This document shows, piece after piece, positions 6,019 through 11,086 of a stretch of 15,676 nt of DNA (positions are counted from its first letter, which is position 1; each line of letters starts with the position of its first letter). This DNA comes from DASSTJ01 sp035707965. GTDB lineage: Bacteria > Actinomycetota > Actinomycetes > Actinomycetales > Angustibacteraceae. The notes under the pieces were generated by a model that searched no databases, was not told the origin of the DNA, and saw nothing but the letters and a program-made list of their open reading frames with translations. The stretch is taken from NCBI GenBank assembly GCA_035707965.1, contig DASSTJ010000003.1, forward strand, positions 1-15,676. Direction: 5' to 3'. Position numbers and translations under genes: made by a program.

Positions 6019-7473
6019 ATGACCGTCGCGACGCACGCTGCTGAACGAGCCGTCCTCCGACGGCCGCTGCCGAAGATCATCCAGGGCGGCATGGGCATCG
6101 GCGTGTCCAGCTGGCAGCTCGCGCGCGAGGTGAGCCAAGCGGGACAGCTCGGGGTCGTGTCCGGCACCGCGCTCGACGTCACGGTGGCTCGCCGCCTGCA
6201 GGACGGCGACGATGGTGGCCACGTCCGCCGCGCCCTGGTGCACTTCCCCGCGCCCGAGGTCGCCGAGCGGGTCCTGGAGCGCTTCTTCCGGCCGGGCGGC
6301 CGGCCGGCGGGCACGCCCTACCGGCCCGTCACCAAGCTGAGCCTGCGGCCGAACCAGGCACTGGTCGAGCTGGCCGTCGTCGCCGCGTTCGTCGAGGTGT
6401 GGCTGGCCAAGGAGGGCCATGACGGCCTCGTCGGCGTGAACCTCCTGGAGAAGGTGCAGATGGCCACGCCCTTCGCGCTCTACGGCGCGATGCTCGCGGA
6501 CGTCGACGTCGTCCTCATGGGAGCAGGCATCCCTACCGACATCCCCCGGCTCCTCGACGTCCTGGCTCGGCACGACGCGGCCGAGCTGGACGTGCACGTC
6601 GACGGGGCGACGCACCGGCACAGCGTGAGCTTCGACCCGGCATCCCTCGGTACCGACGTGCAGCGTGCGCTACGCCGTCCGATGTTCCTCGCCATCGTCT
6701 CGGCGCACGTGCTCGCCGCTTACCTGGCACGCGAGGACGGCACCCGACCGGACGGCTTCGTGGTCGAGGGACCGACCGCCGGCGGGCACAACGCGCCACC
6801 GCGCGGCCGACTCACCGTCGACGAGACCGGCCAGCCGGTCTTCGGGCCGCGAGACGACGCCGACCTGGGCAAGGTGGCTGCCGTCGGCCTCCCGTTCTGG
6901 GTGGCCGGGGGCTACGGCACGCCGGAGGGGCTGGCAACAGCTCGCCGCGCGGGAGCCGAGGGCGTCCAGGTCGGCACGCTGTTCGCCCTCACGGAGCAGT
7001 CGGGACTCACCGCCGAGGTTCGCGGCGAGCTGCTGAGCCAGATGGACGACGGCACTCTCACGGTCCGCACGGACGCGGCCGCCTCCCCGACCGGTTTCCC
7101 GTTCAAGGTCGCCGTCCTGCCCGGGACGGCGGCCGACCCGGACGTCTACGCGGCGCGTCCGCGCCTGTGCGACCTGGGCTACCTGCGCGTGCCGTTCGAG
7201 AAGGACGACGGGTCGATCAGCTACCGCTGCCCCGCCGAGCCGGTGGAGGACTACGTGCGCAAGGGAGGCAAGGTCGAGGACACGGTCGGTCGAAAGTGCC
7301 TGTGCAACGCGCTCACCGCCGACATCGGGCTCGGTCAGACGCGTCGCGACGGCTACGACGAGGTGCCGCTCGTCACGCTGGGCGCCGACCTCGACGGCGC
7401 CCGCCGCCTGCTCGAGCGCCATCGGGAGGGGTGGACACCCACAGACGCCGTCCGCTTCCTCCTCGGGTCCTGA
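6019..7473 (+). CDS. nitronate monooxygenase-like FMN protein with cysteine-containing C-terminal extension
   Basis: The 484-aa protein has the features of the nitronate monooxygenase/2-nitropropane dioxygenase TIM-barrel family. IIQGGMGIGVS (20-30) is the FMN-binding start, the conserved glycines and His257 lie in GPTAGGHNAP (251-260), and WVAGGYGTPEGL (294-305) followed by GVQVGTLF (315-322) bind flavin phosphate. Typical family members are about 330-360 aa. Here an inserted segment near 75-135 and a C-terminal extension carrying Cys384, Cys404, Cys427 and Cys429 make it longer, closer to PfaD-like enoyl-reductase relatives. The start ATG 6019 has AGGAGG about 5 bases upstream. It has its own operator palindrome and ends 9 bases before the convergent PaaX gene. 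The substrate is unknown: oxidation of a nitronate or nitro compound, or reduction of a conjugated acyl-CoA intermediate, are both possible. Confidence 0.82.
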   Translation: MTVATHAAERAVLRRPLPKIIQGGMGIGVSSWQLAREVSQAGQLGVVSGTALDVTVARRLQDGDDGGHVRRALVHFPAPEVAERVLERFFRPGGRPAGTPYRPVTKLSLRPNQALVELAVVAAFVEVWLAKEGHDGLVGVNLLEKVQMATPFALYGAMLADVDVVLMGAGIPTDIPRLLDVLARHDAAELDVHVDGATHRHSVSFDPASLGTDVQRALRRPMFLAIVSAHVLAAYLAREDGTRPDGFVVEGPTAGGHNAPPRGRLTVDETGQPVFGPRDDADLGKVAAVGLPFWVAGGYGTPEGLATARRAGAEGVQVGTLFALTEQSGLTAEVRGELLSQMDDGTLTVRTDAAASPTGFPFKVAVLPGTAADPDVYAARPRLCDLGYLRVPFEKDDGSISYRCPAEPVEDYVRKGGKVEDTVGRKCLCNALTADIGLGQTRRDGYDEVPLVTLGADLDGARRLLERHREGWTPTDAVRFLLGS

Positions 7474-7485
7474 CCGCCAAGGTCA
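7471..7485. terminator. short hairpin spanning two convergent stop codons
   Basis: TGACC (7471-7475) and GGTCA (7481-7485) form a perfect 5-bp stem with loop GCCAA. The arms contain the TGA of the flavoprotein gene and the complementary TCA of the PaaX gene. A compact two-way terminator is possible but weak on length. Confidence 0.3.
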
Positions 7486-8319
7486 TCTGACGTCGTCCAC
7501 GACCTCGTGCGCCGGCGCGGCCAGCCGCTCCCGCAGGCCGAAGAAGACGTCGGCCGCCCGCGTGCCCTCCCAGCCGCGCGGCAGCAGCTCGGCCGGCAGA
7601 CCGGGGTCGAGGAACGGCAGGCGCCGCCAGGCGTCCAGGGTCGCGACGTAGTCACCGAACGCCTCGCGCGGCGGGATGGAGCGGCGGCGCTTCCAGGACG
7701 TGAGCACCGGCTGCCACGTCTGCACGTAGCGGGCGTACTGGCAGGAGAGCTCGTCGAGGTCCCACCAGCGCGAGACCTCTTCCCGGAGGTCGGCGAAGTC
7801 GAGGTAGTCGGCCCGGAAGAGGTCGACGTACGGCGACAGCCCCACCCGGCCCAGCACCCGGCGGGCGTCGTCGGCGTGGTGCGCCGGGGCGATCCGCACC
7901 CCCGGCGCCACGGTGCCGAACCCCAGCCAGGTCAGCCGCGAGCGCAGCTGGTGACGCATGCGGCGCTCGCGCTCCGGCACGGAGAAGGCGGCCAGGACCC
8001 ACCCGTCCTCGAGCTTCCCCGACGGCCGGGAGAAGATGCGGCGGTCGCCCTCCTCGAACTCGGTGCGGAACTGCTGCGACAACCCGTAGCCCGCGGCGCC
8101 GTCGCGGCGCTCTGCGACGAGCACGCCGCGGCGCTTGAGTCGGGACACCGAGGAGCGCACGGCGGGCTCCTCCACACCGACGGCGGCAAGCATCCGCACC
8201 AGGCCAGCCACCGAGAGCCAGCCGTCCGTCTCACGGGCGTAGGCACCGAAGATCGTGACGATGAGGGATCGCGGCCGGGACTGCGCGGCGGCGTCACCGG
8301 GGTCGCGCTCGACGGGCAT
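7483..8319 (-). CDS. PaaX-family transcriptional repressor
   Basis: The predicted 278-aa protein has the PaaX layout. An N-terminal winged helix-turn-helix covers about residues 17-80, with SLIVTIFGAYARETDGWLS, then VEEPAVRSSVSRLKRRGVL and GAAGYGLS. A central domain and a C-terminal region with WQPVLTSWK and LPAELLPRGWEG follow. Known PaaX proteins repress phenylacetate genes and are released by phenylacetyl-CoA. Here an aryl-CoA such as 2-aminobenzoyl-CoA is the obvious candidate effector; this is inferred. The start at ATG 8319 is preferred over ATG 8379 because the extra 20 codons have poor G/C third positions (14 of 20). No clear Shine-Dalgarno site helps either start. The gene is divergent from the ligase gene across 132 bases containing operator copy 2, so it probably regulates that gene and itself. 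Confidence 0.88.
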   Translation of the reverse strand: MPVERDPGDAAAQSRPRSLIVTIFGAYARETDGWLSVAGLVRMLAAVGVEEPAVRSSVSRLKRRGVLVAERRDGAAGYGLSQQFRTEFEEGDRRIFSRPSGKLEDGWVLAAFSVPERERRMRHQLRSRLTWLGFGTVAPGVRIAPAHHADDARRVLGRVGLSPYVDLFRADYLDFADLREEVSRWWDLDELSCQYARYVQTWQPVLTSWKRRRSIPPREAFGDYVATLDAWRRLPFLDPGLPAELLPRGWEGTRAADVFFGLRERLAAPAHEVVDDVR

Positions 8320-8390
8320 CAGGCACCGACCAGGCGCAGGGATGAGGGCACGAGGCGACCTTAGCGAGCCAGCGGGCATCTCGCGGTATG

Positions 8391-8418
8391 TTGACTGTCG
8401 TCACGCGGCGGACATACT
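8391..8418 (+). promoter_or_regulatory. predicted ligase promoter with shared operator
   Basis: TTGACT (8391-8396) matches a -35 box, followed by 16 bases and the -10-like CATACT (8413-8418). The palindrome at 8392-8403 covers the -35. The ligase ATG at 8452 has GAGGTGA five bases upstream, giving a short leader of about 25 bases. On the opposite strand CATACC (8390-8385) could serve as a -10 for the PaaX gene, which would place the operator inside both promoters. Confidence 0.6.
8392..8403. promoter_or_regulatory. operator palindrome TGAC-N4-GTCA, copy 2
   Basis: TGAC (8392-8395), centre TGTC and GTCA (8400-8403). It lies between the divergent PaaX and ligase genes. Its 14-base core is identical to copy 1. 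Confidence 0.65.
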
Positions 8419-8451
8419 GGCGAGGCCGTCCACCCGACCCGAGGTGATCTC

Positions 8452-10101
8452 ATGCAGCTGTCCCCCAGCGCCCACGTCGACACCTTCTGCCGGGACAACC
8501 TGCCTCCGGCCGACCAGTGGCCCGAGCTGCTCTTCGGCCTGCCCGAGCTGCAGTACCCGGACCGGCTGAACGCCGCGACCCGTCTCCTCGACGCCACCGT
8601 GGCGCGCCTCGGGCGGGATCGGCCCTGCCTCCTCGCCCCGGGCCAGGAGCCGTGGTCGTACGGCGACCTGCTCGACCGCTCGAACCAGGTCGCCAACCTG
8701 CTCACGGACGACCTCGGCCTGGTGCCTGGCAACCGCGTCCTGCTCCGCGCCCCGAACAACCCGTGGCTCGTGGCCGTGTGGCTCGGCGTCCTGAAGGCCG
8801 GCGGCGTCGTCGTGCTGACGATGCCGCTGCTGCGCAAGGCGGAGCTCGTCACGATGATCGAGCTGACCAAGCCCGACCTCGCCGTCTGCGACCACCGCTT
8901 CCTCGACGACCTCCTCGCGGCACGCGACGACCAGGCTCCGGACCTGCGCGTCCTGCCCTACGGGGGACCCGGCGACGACGACCTGGTCGCTCGCGTCGCG
9001 GACAAGCCCGTGACGCACGACGACGTCGCCACCGCCGCGGACGACGTGGCACTGCTGGCTCCGACGTCCGGCACCACCGGTCGGCCCAAGGTCACGATGC
9101 ACTTCCACCGCGACGTGCTCGCCAACGCCGACACGTTCAGCACGCACGTGCTCCAGCCGACCGCGGACGACGTCTTCGCCACCACCGCGCCGTTCGCGTT
9201 CACCTTCGGGCTCGGCGCCGCTCTCGTGTTCCCGCTGCACGTGGGCGGCGCGGCCCTGCTCATCGAGAAGGCGACACCGGCCGAGCTGGCGCAGCACGTC
9301 GCCGACCACGGCGTCACCATCCTCTCGACGGCGCCGACGGCCTACAAGGCCATGGTGTCGACCGGGTCGGCCCCGCAGCTCGCGTCTTTGCGGCGCATGG
9401 TGTCGGCCGGGGAGACGCTGTCGAAGCCGACCTCCGACGCGGTGTTCGAGGCGACCGGCCTGCGCATCATCGACGGCATCGGCGCGACCGAGATGCTGCA
9501 CATCTTCATCTCCGCCGCGGACGAGGACATCCGGCCCGGCTCGACGGGCAAGCCCGTCCCCGGCTACGTCGCGACGGTCCTCGACCTCGAGGGCAACGAG
9601 GTGCCGGACGGCGAGCCAGGCCGTCTCGCGGTCAAGGGACCCACCGGCTGCCGCTACCTCGCCGACGAGCGGCAGAAGCTCTACGTGCAGGACGGCTGGA
9701 ACGTCACCGGCGACACCTACATCAGGGACGCCGACGGCTACTTCTGGTACCAGGCACGCAGTGACGACATGATCGTGTCGTCCGGCTACAACATCGCCGG
9801 CCCGGAGGTCGAGACGGCGCTGCTGTCGCACCCGGACGTGGTCGAGTGCGCCGTGATCGGCGTGCCGGACGAGGCCCGCGGCCAGCTCGTCGCGGCCTAC
9901 GTGGTGCTGCGTCCTGACGCCGATCAGGGCGAGGCGACGCAGAAGGCCCTGCAGGAGCACGTGAAGCAGCTCATCGCGCCGTACAAGTACCCGCGCGCCG
10001 TGGTGGTGGTCGACGAGCTGCCCAAGACGCTGTCCGGCAAGCTGCAGCGCTACCGCCTGCGCGCCGAGGCAGCCGAGAACGCGCCGTCCCCCACCGCCTG
10101 A
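8452..10101 (+). CDS. AMP-forming aryl-CoA ligase, 2-aminobenzoate-CoA ligase-like
   Basis: This 549-aa enzyme of the ANL (acyl/aryl-CoA synthetase) superfamily would convert an aromatic acid, ATP and CoA to the aryl-CoA, AMP and PPi. The opening SAHVDTFCRDNLPPADQWPE with LPELQYPDRLNAA is characteristic of the benzoate/2-aminobenzoate-CoA ligase branch as I know it. The phosphate-binding loop is APTSGTTGRPK (203-213), IDGIGATEM lies near 341-349, and the hinge region is GDTYIRDADGYFWYQARSDD with SGYNIAGPEVE after it. The catalytic Lys530 is in PKTLSGKLQR. Length is normal and all key motifs are intact. It is transcribed alone from the operator-bearing promoter opposite the PaaX gene and converges on the second SDR gene. 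Benzoate, salicylate or another substituted benzoate cannot be excluded as substrate; anthranilate is favoured by the RidA and fused monooxygenase genes. Confidence 0.92.
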   Translation: MQLSPSAHVDTFCRDNLPPADQWPELLFGLPELQYPDRLNAATRLLDATVARLGRDRPCLLAPGQEPWSYGDLLDRSNQVANLLTDDLGLVPGNRVLLRAPNNPWLVAVWLGVLKAGGVVVLTMPLLRKAELVTMIELTKPDLAVCDHRFLDDLLAARDDQAPDLRVLPYGGPGDDDLVARVADKPVTHDDVATAADDVALLAPTSGTTGRPKVTMHFHRDVLANADTFSTHVLQPTADDVFATTAPFAFTFGLGAALVFPLHVGGAALLIEKATPAELAQHVADHGVTILSTAPTAYKAMVSTGSAPQLASLRRMVSAGETLSKPTSDAVFEATGLRIIDGIGATEMLHIFISAADEDIRPGSTGKPVPGYVATVLDLEGNEVPDGEPGRLAVKGPTGCRYLADERQKLYVQDGWNVTGDTYIRDADGYFWYQARSDDMIVSSGYNIAGPEVETALLSHPDVVECAVIGVPDEARGQLVAAYVVLRPDADQGEATQKALQEHVKQLIAPYKYPRAVVVVDELPKTLSGKLQRYRLRAEAAENAPSPTA

Positions 10102-10147
10102 GTCCCACGACGGCCGTCCCCCGCACAGGAGCAACCGACGCTCGTCC

Positions 10148-10169
10148 CCCCGCTTCGCGCGAAACGGGG
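10148..10169. terminator. hairpin repeat, copy 1 (convergent terminator candidate)
   Basis: CCCCG (10148-10152) and CGGGG (10165-10169) flank TTCGCGCGAA (10154-10163), with one mismatched pair, giving a 22-bp near-perfect palindrome. It lies 46 bases after the ligase stop in the convergent gap, where a GC-rich two-way terminator is expected. There is no T tail, which is common in such genomes. Confidence 0.5.
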
Positions 10170-10214
10170 CACTCGACCCCGACGAGGTGCCTCCTTTCGC
10201 GCGAAACGGGGCAC
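10154..10214. repeat. direct repeat of 19 bp, two copies
   Basis: TTCGCGCGAAACGGGGCAC occurs at 10154-10172 and again, unchanged, at 10196-10214. The copies start 42 bases apart. Each contains the self-complementary TTCGCGCGAA. The pair sits between the convergent ligase and SDR genes. Identity this exact in non-coding DNA suggests a dispersed intergenic repeat family or a duplicated terminator. Confidence 0.8.
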
Positions 10215-10215
10215 C
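10186..10215. terminator. hairpin repeat, copy 2 (convergent terminator candidate)
   Basis: GGTGC (10186-10190) pairs with GCACC (10211-10215), and TTTCGC with GCGAAA meets at the centre (10195-10206). Two of the four intervening pairs are mismatched. It is 27 bases beyond the stop of the second SDR gene and could terminate both converging transcripts. Confidence 0.5.
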
Positions 10216-10242
10216 GGTCGAACGCCGTGGCGTGCGCTGGCG

Positions 10243-11034
10243 CTAGAGCGGCATGAAGCGGCCGCCGTTGACGTCGAGCACGACGCCGGTGACGTAGCTC
10301 GACTCGTCGGACAGCAGGAACAGCACCGGGTCGACGATCTCGCGCAGCTCCGGGAAACGGCCCAGCGCGATCGCGTCGAGCACCCCGTTCCGCTCGGCGT
10401 CCGGCATCGCGTCGTACATGCCCTGCAGCCGGCCGGTGAGGAAGAGCCCGGGCGCGACGGCGTTGACACGCACACCGTCGGGCCCCAGCTCGCGGGCGAG
10501 CCGCTTGGTGAGCCCCACGACGGCGGCCTTCGACGCGGCGTAGGGCACCCCGGTCACCGGCGACGGCTGGCGGCCCCCGATGGACGACGTCGTCACGATC
10601 GCCGCCGGCTGGTTCGCGGCGGCGGCCTCGCGGAGGAACGGCGCGGCGGCCTGGCACACGAGGAACGTGCCCTTGACGTTGACGTCCACCACGAGGTCGA
10701 GGTCGTCGACGCCGATCCGGTCCAGCTCCTTGGGCGTGCCGAGCGACCCGCCGGCGAGCGTGACGACGAGGTGGGGGCCACCGTGCGCCTCGTGCACGTC
10801 ACCCATGAGCCGAGCGACGGCATCAGCGTCCCGGACGTCGACCACGTGCCCCTCAGCCGTGTGACCGGCTTCCCGCAGCTGCCGCACCAGCGCGTCGACC
10901 GGCTCCTCGGCGACGTCCACGACGACGACCGTCGCACCCTCCCGCGCCAGTCCCTGGCAGACCGCCGAACCGATGCCGCCCGACCCACCCGTGACCAGGG
11001 CGGTGCACCCCTCGAACCGGTTCCGAGCAGTCAC
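10243..11034 (-). CDS. SDR-family oxidoreductase, probably NAD-dependent
   Basis: This classical short-chain dehydrogenase has 263 aa. TGGSGGIG (15-22) binds the dinucleotide and Asp40 at the end of the second strand favours NAD(H). The usual NNAG is replaced by TLAGG (92-96). Asn119, Ser150/Ser151, Tyr165 and Lys169 (YAASK) form the active site. It ends DVNGGRFMPL. The start is GTG 11034, with GGAG five bases upstream. The longer frame to ATG 11094 would run into the divergent monooxygenase gene and through the operator. It shares a 52-base divergent region with the monooxygenase gene, so it is probably co-regulated and acts on an alicyclic or open-chain CoA intermediate. The exact substrate is not readable. 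It differs from the SDR at 4650-5462 in cofactor signature, so the two likely act at different steps. Confidence 0.9.
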   Translation of the reverse strand: MTARNRFEGCTALVTGGSGGIGSAVCQGLAREGATVVVVDVAEEPVDALVRQLREAGHTAEGHVVDVRDADAVARLMGDVHEAHGGPHLVVTLAGGSLGTPKELDRIGVDDLDLVVDVNVKGTFLVCQAAAPFLREAAAANQPAAIVTTSSIGGRQPSPVTGVPYAASKAAVVGLTKRLARELGPDGVRVNAVAPGLFLTGRLQGMYDAMPDAERNGVLDAIALGRFPELREIVDPVLFLLSDESSYVTGVVLDVNGGRFMPL

Positions 11035-11050
11035 GGCATCTCCCGTTCGG

Positions 11051-11080
11051 TTGACGATCGTCAGGCGTGCAACATACCGT
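11051..11080 (+). promoter_or_regulatory. predicted monooxygenase promoter, probably leaderless, with shared operator
   Basis: TTGACG (11051-11056) is the -35-like box. After 16 bases comes CATACC (11073-11078). Read two bases later, TACCGT (11075-11080) fits TANNNT and lies at -12 to -7 from the GTG at 11087. No Shine-Dalgarno sequence precedes that GTG, so translation of a leaderless mRNA is likely. Confidence 0.55.
11052..11063. promoter_or_regulatory. operator palindrome TGAC-N4-GTCA, copy 3
   Basis: TGACGATCGTCA is a perfect 12-bp palindrome in the 52-base gap between the divergent SDR and monooxygenase genes. It overlaps the -35 of the monooxygenase promoter and starts 17 bases upstream of the SDR start codon, so one bound protein could block both genes. 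Confidence 0.68.
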
Positions 11081-11086
11081 GTCGCC

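Noticed and set aside
8320..8379. Longer PaaX start at ATG 8379, which would be nearly leaderless behind CATACC
   Set aside because: The additional 20 codons have weak third-position G/C bias and lie outside the conserved family region. It is kept as an alternative only.
8401..10134. 577-aa open frame on the - strand opposite the ligase
   Set aside because: The + strand ligase has every expected motif; the reverse frame has none and is low in sequence complexity.
10154..10214. Two 19-bp repeats considered as a minimal CRISPR
   Set aside because: Only two copies, each half of a long palindrome with a 23-base gap, in a convergent gene gap and with no cas genes.
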